Positions 1 to 8,183 of a stretch of 64,000 bases of DNA are shown here, in pieces. How positions within the stretch are numbered: position 1 is the first letter of the stretch; the number at the start of each line of letters is the position of its first letter. The position numbers were made by a program, and so were the translations under genes. The DNA comes from Actinorugispora endophytica. Lineage in GTDB: Bacteria; Actinomycetota; Actinomycetes; Streptosporangiales; Streptosporangiaceae. The notes beneath the pieces were generated by a model. It made no database searches and was not told the DNA's origin. It saw only the letters and a list, made by a program, of their open reading frames with translations. The stretch is from positions 411,938 through 475,937 of the forward strand of contig NZ_SNYN01000001.1 in assembly GCF_004363075.1 (NCBI RefSeq). Reading direction: 5' to 3'.

Positions 1-492
1 CCCGAGGGCACCGCCGGGATCTACCTGGGCGGCGGCTTCCCCGAGGTGCACGCCGCCGACCTGTCCGCGAACACCGCGATGCGCGCGGCCCTGCTCGACG
101 CCGTGCGCGGCGGGGTCCCCACGGTCGCCGAGTGCGCGGGGCTGCTGTACCTGTGCCGCGAGGTCGACGGGACGCCCATGGTGGGCGCCCTCGACGCGTC
201 GGCGCGGATGACGCCCCGGCTGGCGCTGTCCTACCACGAGGCGCGCGCGGACCGGGAGACGCTGCTGGCCCCGGCGGGGGCGCGGGTTCCCGGGCACGAG
301 TTCCACCGCACCCGCGTCGCGGCGCCGGGCTCCGGCGGGGACCCGGCCTGGCTGCTCGGCGACCGCCCCGACGGCTTCTCCGCCGACCCCGCCCGGACCG
401 GCCGCCCCACCCTGCACGCCTCCTACCTGCACACCCACTGGGCGGGATACCCGGAGGCCGCCGCCCGCTTCGCCGCTTCCCTCTCCCGTTGA
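1..492 (+). CDS. cobB: Cobyrinic acid a,c-diamide synthase, C-terminal part (cut by left edge)
   Basis: Only the last 163 codons are inside the window; the frame is open at base 1. The visible part is a cobalamin-type glutamine amidotransferase (GATase) domain: GGGFPE near the start, the nucleophile-cysteine motif AECAGL with Cys at visible residue 45, and the terminal SYLHTHW histidine motif. The family amidates the a and c carboxylates of (hydrogeno)cobyrinic acid, using glutamine and ATP, in the cytoplasmic corrin pathway. The N-terminal ATP-binding domain is off the edge. Convergent cobK beside it supports a cobalamin locus. CobB versus CbiA naming cannot be settled from this fragment; I use cobB because cobK belongs to the aerobic-type nomenclature. 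Confidence 0.88.
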   Translation, partial: PEGTAGIYLGGGFPEVHAADLSANTAMRAALLDAVRGGVPTVAECAGLLYLCREVDGTPMVGALDASARMTPRLALSYHEARADRETLLAPAGARVPGHEFHRTRVAAPGSGGDPAWLLGDRPDGFSADPARTGRPTLHASYLHTHWAGYPEAAARFAASLSR

Positions 493-546
493 TCGTGGCC
501 CTTTCGGGGTCTCGACCGACTCCGAGACCCCGGAAAGGTCACGATC
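491..546. repeat. Intergenic palindrome (GATC-ended family, copy 1), convergent terminator
   Basis: Arms 491-514 and 523-546 form a 24-bp stem with three non-Watson-Crick positions and an 8-nt loop. The left arm begins GATCGTGGCC and ends GGGGTCTCG. It sits between convergent cobB and cobK, and the cobK stop codon (539-541) lies inside the right arm. It very likely acts as a bidirectional terminator. The arm sequence recurs at 21383, 28935, 38022 and 43139, so it is also a dispersed repeat. Confidence 0.8.
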
Positions 547-1321
547 GGCGGGGAAGGGCGGCGGTGAGCCACTCCAGGGCCCGCGGCACCGTCTCGACCA
601 CCGCGTGGGGGCCGGAGGCGTACCGGGGGCGGCGCACGACCACCACGGACACGCCCGCCTCCCGGGCGGCGTCCAGCTTGGCGCGGGTGTGGGAGCCCCC
701 GGAGTCCTTGGTGACCAGCACGTCGATCCGGTGCCCGGCCATGAGCGCCCGCTCGCCCTCGACGGTGTAGGGGCCCCGGTCCCGCAGCAGGGTCCAGGCG
801 GGCGGCAGTCCGACGTCCACGGCCTCGACCACGCGGGCCAGCACCGCGTGCGCGGCCAGCGGCCCGGTGAAGTGGTGCAGGGCCTGGCGGCCCGTGGTCA
901 GGAAGACGCTCCGGCCCAGCGCGGCGGCGCGCACCGCGGCCTGGTCGTGGTCGTCGACCCAGGTCCAGCGCGCGGCGCCGGGGTCGGCCGCCCAGCCGGG
1001 CCTGGCCAGGCGCAGCAGCGGGACACCGGCCCGCGCGCACGCCTCCACCGCGTTGCCGGAGATCCGGGCGGCGAAGGGGTGGGTGGCGTCGACCACCGCC
1101 GCGATCCCGTCGCCGTCCAGGAACCGGGCCAGCCCGTCCACTCCCCCGAAGCCGCCGATCCGGACCCCGCCGACGGGGAGCCTCGGCTCGCTGACCCGCC
1201 CCGCGAGGGAGGACAGCACCGGGACCCCGGCGCCGACGAGCGCGGACGCCAGCGCCCGCGCCTCCGCCGTGCCGCCGAGGACGAGCACCGTTCCCGTTCC
1301 GGTCCCGTGTCCAGCCGTCAT
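539..1321 (-). CDS. cobK: Precorrin-6A reductase CobK
   Basis: This 260-residue protein opens with the dinucleotide-binding motif VLVLGGTAEARALA. It carries the family signatures DATHPFA, TTGRQAL, LLRDRGPYT and VTKDSGG. CobK/CbiJ enzymes reduce a ring double bond of precorrin-6A with NADPH in the cytoplasm. The length matches the family (about 250 residues). It faces cobB, and the last codons and stop lie in the right arm of the shared palindrome. The upstream gap to ehuA (1322-1416) is only 95 bp. Whether cobK is transcribed from there or reads through from the ehu operon cannot be told. Confidence 0.92.
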   Translation of the reverse strand: MTAGHGTGTGTVLVLGGTAEARALASALVGAGVPVLSSLAGRVSEPRLPVGGVRIGGFGGVDGLARFLDGDGIAAVVDATHPFAARISGNAVEACARAGVPLLRLARPGWAADPGAARWTWVDDHDQAAVRAAALGRSVFLTTGRQALHHFTGPLAAHAVLARVVEAVDVGLPPAWTLLRDRGPYTVEGERALMAGHRIDVLVTKDSGGSHTRAKLDAAREAGVSVVVVRRPRYASGPHAVVETVPRALEWLTAALPRRS

Positions 1322-1416
1322 CCGCCCCGCTCCCTCGCCCCGCCGTGGTCCCGTGATTCTGGCGCATCCCGCGCGGACCGGCGCCGCCGGGGTCGCGGGC
1401 CCCGGCGGGCGGCGGC

Positions 1417-2232
1417 TCAGCCGTGGTCGAGGACCGCGTGCAGGAACGTCCTGGTGCGCTCCTCGCGGGGGTCGCCGAAGATCTGCTCGGGCGGCCCCTC
1501 CTCGACGATCTTGCCCTGGTCGAACATCAGCACCCGGTGCGAGACGTCCCGGGCGAAGTGCATCTCGTGCGTGACGCAGAGCATCGTGATGTCGGTGCTC
1601 TCGGCGATGCCGCGCAGCACGTCCAGGACGCCGCTGACCAGTTCGGGGTCGAGCGCGGAGGTGACCTCGTCCAGCAGCAGGATCTCCGGGCGCATGGCCA
1701 GCGCCCGCGCGATGGCCACCCGCTGCTGCTGGCCGCCGGACAGCCGCGTGGGGTGGGCGTCGATCTTCTCGCCCAGCCCCACCAGGTCGAGCAGTTCCTC
1801 GGCCCGCTGGTTCGCCTCGTCCCGGGAGACGCCCAGGCTGTGGATCGGCCCCTCGGTGACGTTCTGCCGGACGGTCATGTTCGGGAACAGGTTGAACTGC
1901 TGGAACACCATCCCGATCCGCTTGCGCACCTCGCGCTGGTGCTTCTCGCCGGCCCGGACCAGGCCGCCCTTCCCGCGCATGTGGCTGAGGGGTTCGCCGT
2001 TGACCCAGATGACGCCGCCGGTGACCTTCTCCAACGTCATCAGCAGCCGCAGGATGGTCGTCTTGCCCGAACCGCTCGGGCCGATCAGGGTCACCCTCTC
2101 GCCCGCGTCGACGGTGAAGTCGAGTTCGTCGAGCACGGTGTTGGCGCCGAACCGCTTGACGACGCCGTCGAAGCGGATGAGCGGGCCGCCCGCGCCGGGC
2201 GCCCCGCCGGGGAGAAGGTCAGACTGCGGCAT
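1417..2232 (-). CDS. ehuA: Ectoine/hydroxyectoine ABC transporter ATP-binding protein EhuA
   Basis: This is a polar-amino-acid-type ABC ATPase of 271 residues. The Walker A motif is GPSGSGKTT, the signature is LSGGQQQR, Walker B is LLLDEVTSALDP, and the switch histidine lies in CVTHEM. It powers uptake by EhuC/EhuD with EhuB delivering ligand. The start overlaps the end of ehuD by 14 bp, with GGAG about 8 bp upstream, so the genes are translationally coupled. It is the last gene of the ehuBCDA run. Ectoine specificity is inferred from the ectABCD genes directly upstream; the ATPase alone would fit any polar amino-acid importer. Confidence 0.9.
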   Translation of the reverse strand: MPQSDLLPGGAPGAGGPLIRFDGVVKRFGANTVLDELDFTVDAGERVTLIGPSGSGKTTILRLLMTLEKVTGGVIWVNGEPLSHMRGKGGLVRAGEKHQREVRKRIGMVFQQFNLFPNMTVRQNVTEGPIHSLGVSRDEANQRAEELLDLVGLGEKIDAHPTRLSGGQQQRVAIARALAMRPEILLLDEVTSALDPELVSGVLDVLRGIAESTDITMLCVTHEMHFARDVSHRVLMFDQGKIVEEGPPEQIFGDPREERTRTFLHAVLDHG

Positions 2233-2857
2233 AGCGTCGCTCCAGTCGTCGGATCAGAACGGCCGAGGGCACGCTCACCAGAAGGAAGAACAGGCCGACC
2301 AGCGTCATCGCCTCCAGGTAGCGGAAGTACACCCCGCCGATCCTGGACGCCTGGTACATCAGCTCGCCGACCGTGATCGCGAACAGCAGGGGGGTGTCCT
2401 TGAACATGGCGATCAGGTAGTTGCCGAGCGCCGGGATCACCCTGCGGACCGCCTGCGGCAGCACCACCGCGCCCCAGGTGCGGTGCGCGGGCAGGCTCAG
2501 CGCCCTGGACGCCTCCCACTGCCCCGGCGGCACCCCCTCGATCCCCGAGCGGTACACCTCGGCGGTGTAGGCGGCGTAGTGCACGCCCAGCACGAGGAAG
2601 CCGATCGTGAACGCGGAGATCCCGCCCGGCGCCAGGGTGAAGACGAACACCAGCTGCACCAGCAGCGGGGTGCACCGGATGAACTCCATGACCGCGTGCA
2701 GCAGGGGCCCGACGACCGGGACCCGGCGCACCAGCGCCACGGCCAGGCCCAGGACGAGCGCCAGCGCGTAGCCCAGGACGGTGGCCTGGACCGTGACGAC
2801 CAGGCCGCTGAGCAGGTCCGGGATGATCCTCCCGGTGAACTCCCAGTCCCACGCCAT
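2219..2857 (-). CDS. ehuD: Ectoine ABC transporter permease EhuD
   Basis: This is a HisM/GlnP-type permease of 212 residues with an N-terminal hydrophobic segment and several more membrane spans. The EAA loop for ATPase contact is visible around EASRALSLPAHRTWGAVVLPQA. The ATG overlaps the ehuC stop as TAATG, so the two permeases are coupled. It would pair with EhuC as the heterodimeric membrane channel of the ectoine/hydroxyectoine importer. The family assignment is firm; the substrate comes from operon context. Confidence 0.9.
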   Translation of the reverse strand: MAWDWEFTGRIIPDLLSGLVVTVQATVLGYALALVLGLAVALVRRVPVVGPLLHAVMEFIRCTPLLVQLVFVFTLAPGGISAFTIGFLVLGVHYAAYTAEVYRSGIEGVPPGQWEASRALSLPAHRTWGAVVLPQAVRRVIPALGNYLIAMFKDTPLLFAITVGELMYQASRIGGVYFRYLEAMTLVGLFFLLVSVPSAVLIRRLERRYAAV

Positions 2858-3582
2858 TACCGGCCTCCCCCTGTCGCGGTGACGGGCGGCGGCCGGAGCA
2901 GGGCCAGCAGCCCGCTCCCCCCTTCGGGGGCGCGGCCCAGCCGCCGGTTCGCCCGGCGCTCCAGCAGGCGCACGCCCAGGATCAGCGCCTGCGCGATCAC
3001 GAAGTACATGACCAGGGCGCTGCTGAAGGCGAGGATGGTCTCACCGGTGGCGGACCGCTGTTCCTGGGCCACCCGGGTCAGGTCGGTGACGCCGATCAGC
3101 GACACGATGGCGGTCGCCTTCATCAGCTCGATGACCAGGTTTCCGAAGGTGGGCAGCATCTGCGCCCACGCCTGCGGCAGGACCACCGACCAGGTGCGGC
3201 GCGCCCACGACATGTTGAGCGCGATGGTCGCCTCGATCTGGGCCCGGGGCACCGCGTTGACCGCGCCCCGCACCACCTCGGCCCCGTAGGCGCCGATGTT
3301 CAGGCCCAGGGCGAGGATCGCGGCGAACATCGGGTCGAATTCGTAGGGGGTGAGCTGGGGGATCGCGAACGCCATCCAGTACATCAGGACCAGCGCGGCG
3401 ATCCCGCGGAACGTCTCGGTGTAAAAGGTGGCGACACCGCGCGCGACCGGGTTGCGCATGGTGCCGAGAACGCCGACGGCCATGGCCAGGACGAAGGCGA
3501 GCGCGGCGCCGATCAGCGTGATCGTGAGGGTGACGCCGGCCCCGCTCAGGTAGAGCGGGAACCGGTCGATGAAGAATTCCAC
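2857..3582 (-). CDS. ehuC: Ectoine ABC transporter permease EhuC
   Basis: This is a second polar-amino-acid permease (241 residues), with a hydrophobic N-terminus (LSGAGVTLTITLIGAALAFV) and an EAA-like loop EATIALNMSWARRTWSVVLPQA. The stop overlaps the ehuD start. Only 15 bp separate it from ehuB. Two unequal permeases plus one ATPase and one lipoprotein match the ehuABCD composition. The C-terminal tail after about residue 215 is hydrophilic and variable. Confidence 0.9.
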   Translation of the reverse strand: MEFFIDRFPLYLSGAGVTLTITLIGAALAFVLAMAVGVLGTMRNPVARGVATFYTETFRGIAALVLMYWMAFAIPQLTPYEFDPMFAAILALGLNIGAYGAEVVRGAVNAVPRAQIEATIALNMSWARRTWSVVLPQAWAQMLPTFGNLVIELMKATAIVSLIGVTDLTRVAQEQRSATGETILAFSSALVMYFVIAQALILGVRLLERRANRRLGRAPEGGSGLLALLRPPPVTATGGGR

Positions 3583-3597
3583 GTCAGAGGCCGTCCG

Positions 3598-4488
3598 TCA
3601 GCCCTGGCAGAGCTGCTCGGTGGTGAGGTCGCCGGGCAGCTCGGCCTCGGTGAACCCGAACGGCTCCATGGTCTGGAGCAGCTGCCCGTTCTCCTTGAAC
3701 TCGGCCAGGACCCGGTTGACCTCGGCGAGGAGTTCGGTGTCGGCGGGGCGGAAGGCGAGCGCCCCGGCGGGGGTGACCTCCTCCCCGTCCACGACGGGGG
3801 TGAACCCCTCGGTGACCTCGAAGTCGCCGCCGTGCTGCTCCATGAGCCGGTTGAGCGAGATGGTGCTCAGGCCCACCGCCTGGACCCGGCCGTTCTCCAG
3901 CAGCTCGTAGGCGGTGACCTGGTTGTCGACCGTCTCGATCTGGTCGGCGGGCACGCCCGCGCCCTCGGCGTAGCCCTGCTCCACCGAGGCGTTGAGCACC
4001 GCCACCTTCACGTCAGGGTTCGACGCGATGTCCTCGAACGTGGCGAGTCCGTCGGGGTTTCCCGCGGGCACGAGGAACGCCTGGAGGATCCGGTAGTCCG
4101 GCTCGGCGAACGCGACCTCGGCGCAGCGCTCGGGGGTGACGTACATCCCCGCCGCCACGGCGTCGTACCGGCCGGCCTTCAGGCCGGGGACGAGCCCGTC
4201 CCAGGCCACCGACTCGGCCCGGACCTCCCCGACCCCCAGCTCCGAGAAGATCGCGCGGAGCAGCTCGGGCGAGGACCCGGTCACCTCGCCGTCGTCGCCG
4301 ATGTAGCCGAACGGCGCCTCGTTGTTGATCGCCACCCGGATGAACCCCTGCTCGCGCAGGCTCTCCAGGGTCACGGTCTCCTCCGTGCGGGAGCAGGAGG
4401 CCAGAGCAGGAGCCAGCGCGACCGCGGCCAGGCCGATACCACCCGCCCGGAACAGGCCCCGGCGACCCAGCGATCCGTTGTTCGTCAT
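3598..4488 (-). CDS. ehuB: Ectoine/hydroxyectoine-binding lipoprotein EhuB
   Basis: This is an extracytoplasmic type-3 solute-binding protein of 296 residues. I start it at ATG 4486-4488 (MTNNGS) because AAGGAG lies about 10 bp upstream; an in-frame ATG 54 bp earlier lacks such a site. The N-terminus has twin arginines (GRRGLFRAGG) followed by a hydrophobic stretch and the lipobox LASC, so it is probably Tat-exported and lipid-anchored. Family motifs include VAINNEAPFGY and WDGLVPGLKAGRYDAVAAGMYVTP. It captures ligand for EhuC/D. As the first gene of ehuBCDA it follows a 313-bp gap after ectD. Confidence 0.9.
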   Translation of the reverse strand: MTNNGSLGRRGLFRAGGIGLAAVALAPALASCSRTEETVTLESLREQGFIRVAINNEAPFGYIGDDGEVTGSSPELLRAIFSELGVGEVRAESVAWDGLVPGLKAGRYDAVAAGMYVTPERCAEVAFAEPDYRILQAFLVPAGNPDGLATFEDIASNPDVKVAVLNASVEQGYAEGAGVPADQIETVDNQVTAYELLENGRVQAVGLSTISLNRLMEQHGGDFEVTEGFTPVVDGEEVTPAGALAFRPADTELLAEVNRVLAEFKENGQLLQTMEPFGFTEAELPGDLTTEQLCQG

Positions 4489-4760
4489 AGTTGTTTCGCT
4501 CCTTCTCGGGGCGTCGCGGGGCTTGTGGGCCCTCTGTCGCACGCCCTATGGGGGGTGTGTCGGCTTCCCGGACGGGCGCGCCCCCTGCGCGCGGGGTCGT
4601 GACCGGCCCGTCCGGAACACCTGGTCGGACGCGCGGGTCCGATGATTCCTGCCTGCGTTCCCGATCAGATCGGGACAAAACTCGATAAATCTGGACTTCG
4701 GGGCCACATCCGGCCCCGAAGTCCTCATTCATCGACGTCCTCGCAGGTGAAAACGGCTCC
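4489..4760. other. Leader region between ectD and ehuB with an internal hairpin
   Basis: No gene is visible here. A perfect 13-bp hairpin lies at 4693-4705/4712-4724. Together with the terminator at 4761 it could end ectD transcription twice, or form part of the ehuB leader. The remaining sequence presumably holds an ehuB promoter, but I cannot point to a convincing -35/-10 pair. Confidence 0.45.
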
Positions 4761-4792
4761 GCGCCCCGTCCCGGACGTCCGGGACGGGGCGC
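4761..4792 (-). terminator. Intrinsic terminator of ectABCD
   Basis: This is a perfect 32-bp inverted repeat beginning GCGCCCCGTCCCGGAC. It starts 9 bp past the ectD stop and has almost no loop. It lacks a clear T-tract, as is usual in this G+C-rich genome. Confidence 0.7.
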
Positions 4793-4801
4793 GTCCGGCT
4801 C

Positions 4802-5713
4802 CTACCCCACCGGGGTGAAGTCACGGGAGCCGAGGAATTCCGGCCGGGGAGACGGCGCGGAGAACGGCTCCCCGCAGGTGTTCTCCACGCTGTTGAAGAC
4901 GATGAACACGTTCGAGCGCGGGAACGGCGTGATGTTGCCGTTCGACCCGTGCATGCAGTTGGAGTCGAACATGATCGCCCCTCCCGCCGGACCGGTCAGC
5001 ACGTCGATCCCGCGCTTGTCCGCGAGGATCGAGAGGCTGCCCTGGTCCGGCGTGCCGATCTCCTGCTTGGTCAGGGAGGCCTGGTAGTGCCCCTCCGGGG
5101 TCTCCCCCACGCACGAGACGAAGGTCTTGTGCGAGCCCGGCATGATCATCAGCGCGCCGTTGTGCGCGTAGTTCTCGGTGAGCGCGATGGAGATGCTGAC
5201 CGCGCGCATCCGCGGCATCCCGTCCTCGGCGTGCCAGGTCTCGAAGTCGGAGTGCCAGTAGAAGTCGGTCCCCGTGAAGCCCGGCTTGTAGTTGACCCTG
5301 CTCTGGTGCACGTAGACGTCGGAGCCGAGGATCTGCCGGGCGCGGCCCACCACCCGGGGGTCGCGCACCAGCGCGGCGAAGTGCTCGCTGATCTTGTGCA
5401 CGTCGAAGACGGAGCGGACCTCGTCGGACTTGCGCTCGACGACGACGCGTTCGTCGCGCCTGAGTTCGGGGTCCTCGCTCAGCCGCTTGAGCTCGGCCCG
5501 GCTGTCGGCCAGCTCCTCCGCGGTCAGGAGCTGGTCGATCTGGAGATAGCCCTTGTCCTCGTAGCCGTCGAGGGTGGCCCGGTCGATCGGCCCCTCGGCG
5601 GCGTCACCCCAGACCACCGGGTCCCTGCGGTAGAGGAGCGCGGGCTCCGTCGTCTTGCGGGTCGGGTATTCGTCGGTAGTCGGTTGCGCGAAGTCGGTCG
5701 TCAGAGCAGTCAT
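4802..5713 (-). CDS. ectD: Ectoine hydroxylase EctD
   Basis: This Fe(II)/2-oxoglutarate dioxygenase (303 residues) converts ectoine to 5-hydroxyectoine. The EctD signature FYWHSDFETWHAEDGMP supplies the iron-binding His and Asp, and CMHGSNGN supplies the distal His; the 2-oxoglutarate-binding Arg follows in FPRSNVF. The length equals that of characterised EctD proteins. It is the fourth gene of ectABCD, 105 bp after ectC, with a hairpin in the gap and its own terminator downstream. Confidence 0.97.
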   Translation of the reverse strand: MTALTTDFAQPTTDEYPTRKTTEPALLYRRDPVVWGDAAEGPIDRATLDGYEDKGYLQIDQLLTAEELADSRAELKRLSEDPELRRDERVVVERKSDEVRSVFDVHKISEHFAALVRDPRVVGRARQILGSDVYVHQSRVNYKPGFTGTDFYWHSDFETWHAEDGMPRMRAVSISIALTENYAHNGALMIMPGSHKTFVSCVGETPEGHYQASLTKQEIGTPDQGSLSILADKRGIDVLTGPAGGAIMFDSNCMHGSNGNITPFPRSNVFIVFNSVENTCGEPFSAPSPRPEFLGSRDFTPVG

Positions 5714-5765
5714 GCCGCTTCCTCCTGCGGGTCTCCTCGCCTGCGTTCGGTCATCCGCACCCGGT

Positions 5766-5801
5766 GGGCCGCGCCCCGTCCCGAAGGGCGGGGCGCGGCC
5801 C
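5766..5801 (-). terminator. Hairpin between ectC and ectD
   Basis: This is a perfect 13-bp stem (5766-5778 with 5789-5801, starting GGGCCGCGCCCCG) in the 105-bp gap. It may attenuate transcription into ectD or protect the ectABC 3' end, so hydroxylase levels could be set separately from ectoine synthesis. Function is inferred from position only. Confidence 0.55.
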
Positions 5802-5818
5802 GGATGCGGGGTACTTCC

Positions 5819-6223
5819 CTACGCGCCCGTCGCGGGCTCCTCCGTGATCAACGGGTACACGCCGTTCTCGTCGTGCACCTCTCGGCCGGTGACGGGCGGG
5901 TTGAACACGCACAGCACGCGGAAGTCCGTCTTGGGCCTGACGGTGTGGTGCTCGTGCCCGTTGAGCAGGTAGAGCGTGCCGGGCGTGATCAGGTGCGTCT
6001 CGCCGGTCTCGTCGTTGGTGACCTCGGCCTCGCCCTCGATGCAGTGCACGAGCTCGATGTGGTTGGCGTACCACATCGACGTCTCGGTGCCCGCGTACAG
6101 GACGGTCTCGTGGAACGAGAATCCGACCCCGTCCCTGGCCAGGACGATTCGCCGGCTGCGCCAGGTCTCCGCCCGGACGTCGGCCTCGGTTCCGTCGATG
6201 TCGGCAAGACTGCGCACGATCAA
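5819..6223 (-). CDS. ectC: Ectoine synthase EctC
   Basis: This small cupin enzyme (134 residues) cyclises N-gamma-acetyl-2,4-diaminobutyrate to ectoine. It shows the EctC hallmarks [40 protein letters not shown] and [12 protein letters not shown]. Length is typical for the family. It lies 65 bp downstream of ectB. There is no sign of truncation. Confidence 0.97.
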   Translation of the reverse strand: MIVRSLADIDGTEADVRAETWRSRRIVLARDGVGFSFHETVLYAGTETSMWYANHIELVHCIEGEAEVTNDETGETHLITPGTLYLLNGHEHHTVRPKTDFRVLCVFNPPVTGREVHDENGVYPLITEEPATGA

Positions 6224-6288
6224 GGTTTTCGTCTCCTTGGAAGGTTCGGTAATCGGGAAATCGCGGTGCGCGACTGACTACTACCCGG

Positions 6289-7554
6289 TCAGGCGGGCTG
6301 CGGCACCCTCACGACGGCACGAACCGAGTCGGCGAGGATCTCCAGGCCCTCCTCCAGCTCGTCGACCGTGGTGGTCAGGGCCGGCAGCAGTTTGGCGACC
6401 TCGTCCTCGGGGCCGGAGGTCTCCATGAGCAGGCCGCGCTCGAACGCCGCGGCGCACACCGCCTTGGCGACGCCCTCCTCGGGGAAGGCGATGCCGCGCG
6501 CCATGCCCCTGCCGCGCGTGTGCGCGCCGGTGTCGGCGTGGTCGGCGGCGATCGCGTCGAGCCGCTCGCCGATCAGGGCGCCCTTCGCGAGGGTCTCCTT
6601 CTCGAAGACCTCGTCCCGCCAGTAGGCGTCGAGCGTCGCCGTGCCGGTGACGAAGGCGGGGTTGAACCCGCGGAAGGTGCCGTTGTGCTCGCCCGGCTCC
6701 CACACGTCCAGTTCGCGCCGGAACAGGGTCAGCGCCATGGGCAGGCCGTAACCGCTGACCGACTTGGACAGGGTGACGATGTCCGGGGTGATCCCGGCCG
6801 ACTCGAAGCTGAAGAACGGCCCGGTGCGCCCGCAGCCCATCTGGATGTCGTCGACGATGAGCAGGATGCCGTACTCCCGGCACAGCGCGGACAGGCCGCG
6901 CAGCCACCCCGCGCTGGCGACGTTGATGCCGCCCTCGCCCTGGACCGTCTCCACGATGACCGCGGCGGGCTTGTCCAGGCCGCTGCCGCTGTCCTCCAGG
7001 AGACTGCGCAGCCACAGGAAGTCGGGGGTCTGGCCGTCCATGTAGTTGTCGAACGGCATGGTGGCGGTGTGGCCGAGCGGAACGCCCGCGCCGCCGCGCT
7101 TCATGGAGTTGCCGGTGACGGCGAGCGCCCCCAGCGTCATGCCGTGGAAGCCGTTGGTGAAGCTGATGACGGTCTCCCGCCCGGTGTACTTGCGGGCGAG
7201 TTTGAGGGCCGCCTCGACGGCGTTGTTGCCCGCGGGGCCGGGGAACTGCACCTTGTAGTCCAGGCCCCGGGGCTCCAGGACCACCTCGCCGAACGTTTTC
7301 AGGAAGTCCCGTTTGGCGACGGTGTACGCGTCCAGGCTGTGCACGATCGAGTCGTTGACCAGGTAGTCCACCAGCGCGGACTTGAGCACGGGGTTGTTGT
7401 GCCCGTAGTTGAGCGAGCCCGCCCCGGCGAAGAAGTCGAGGTAGGGGCGGCCCGACTCGTCGTGGACGCGGCTGCCGCGCGCCTTGTCGAAGACGGTCGG
7501 CCAGCTTCGGCAGTAGCTGCGGACTTCGGACTCGAGGTGGGAGAAGGTCTCCAT
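6289..7554 (-). CDS. ectB: Diaminobutyrate-2-oxoglutarate transaminase EctB
   Basis: This PLP-dependent class III aminotransferase (421 residues) makes L-2,4-diaminobutyrate from aspartate semialdehyde. I start at METFSHLESEVRSYCRSW because AAGGAG lies 8 bp upstream; an in-frame start 30 bp earlier lacks this site. The cofactor lysine is in TLSKSVSGYG, and the preceding IVDDIQMGCGRTG is the conserved class III segment. It sits 56 bp after ectA and 65 bp before ectC, so it is co-transcribed. Confidence 0.97.
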   Translation of the reverse strand: METFSHLESEVRSYCRSWPTVFDKARGSRVHDESGRPYLDFFAGAGSLNYGHNNPVLKSALVDYLVNDSIVHSLDAYTVAKRDFLKTFGEVVLEPRGLDYKVQFPGPAGNNAVEAALKLARKYTGRETVISFTNGFHGMTLGALAVTGNSMKRGGAGVPLGHTATMPFDNYMDGQTPDFLWLRSLLEDSGSGLDKPAAVIVETVQGEGGINVASAGWLRGLSALCREYGILLIVDDIQMGCGRTGPFFSFESAGITPDIVTLSKSVSGYGLPMALTLFRRELDVWEPGEHNGTFRGFNPAFVTGTATLDAYWRDEVFEKETLAKGALIGERLDAIAADHADTGAHTRGRGMARGIAFPEEGVAKAVCAAAFERGLLMETSGPEDEVAKLLPALTTTVDELEEGLEILADSVRAVVRVPQPA

Positions 7555-7610
7555 CAAGGGTCTCCTTGGGATCGGTGCGGGCACGGGGACGGTCGGGATC
7601 GGACGCGCTG

Positions 7611-8183
7611 TCAGCGCAGGGGTCCGATGCGGACCAGGTCCTCCGCCTCGTGGGCGTCGTGTGTCCCGGCCGGGAAGTGCCCGCGCTCGAACAGCGGGGT
7701 CCAGGAAAGGTCGGCCGCGCGGTCGCGTGCGAACGAGGCGAAGAGCGCGCGGGAGGCGGCGTTGTCAGGAGTGACCGTCGCCTCCAGGCGCCGGATACCG
7801 CGTTCGGTGACGCGGTCGCCGATGTGGTCGAGCATTCTGCGGGCCAGGCGGCGCCCCCGGAAGGCGGGGTCCACCGCGACCTGCCACAGGAAGTAGGTGT
7901 CGGGGTTGTCGGGTCGTACGTAACCGGTGACGAACCCGCGCAGAGCGCCCGTGTGGTCGCGTGCCACGACCGTCGTCGCGGCGAAGTCGCGGCACCACAG
8001 CACGTAGGCGTAGGGCGAGTTCACGTCGAGTCCGGAATCGCGGGCCAGACGCCAGAGGTGCCGTCCATCGTCGAGCGAAGGCGACTCCAGCGAGACGTCA
8101 TCACCGCCGAGGGATGCCCTCAGGTGGTCACTATCGGTCGCGTCGTCGTCCCGGCCTGCGGTATGGATTCTTTGGTGAGGCAC
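7611..8183 (-). CDS. ectA: L-2,4-diaminobutyrate acetyltransferase EctA
   Basis: This GNAT-fold acetyltransferase (190 residues from a GTG at 8181-8183) makes N-gamma-acetyl-diaminobutyrate, the first committed step of ectoine synthesis. The acetyl-CoA-binding segment reads WQVAVDPAFRGRRLARRML, and the substrate part contains NSPYAYVLWCRDFAATTVVA. The first 25 or so residues are poorly conserved and no strong ribosome site precedes the GTG, so the true start may differ. It heads ectABCD. Confidence 0.93.
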   Translation of the reverse strand: MPHQRIHTAGRDDDATDSDHLRASLGGDDVSLESPSLDDGRHLWRLARDSGLDVNSPYAYVLWCRDFAATTVVARDHTGALRGFVTGYVRPDNPDTYFLWQVAVDPAFRGRRLARRMLDHIGDRVTERGIRRLEATVTPDNAASRALFASFARDRAADLSWTPLFERGHFPAGTHDAHEAEDLVRIGPLR

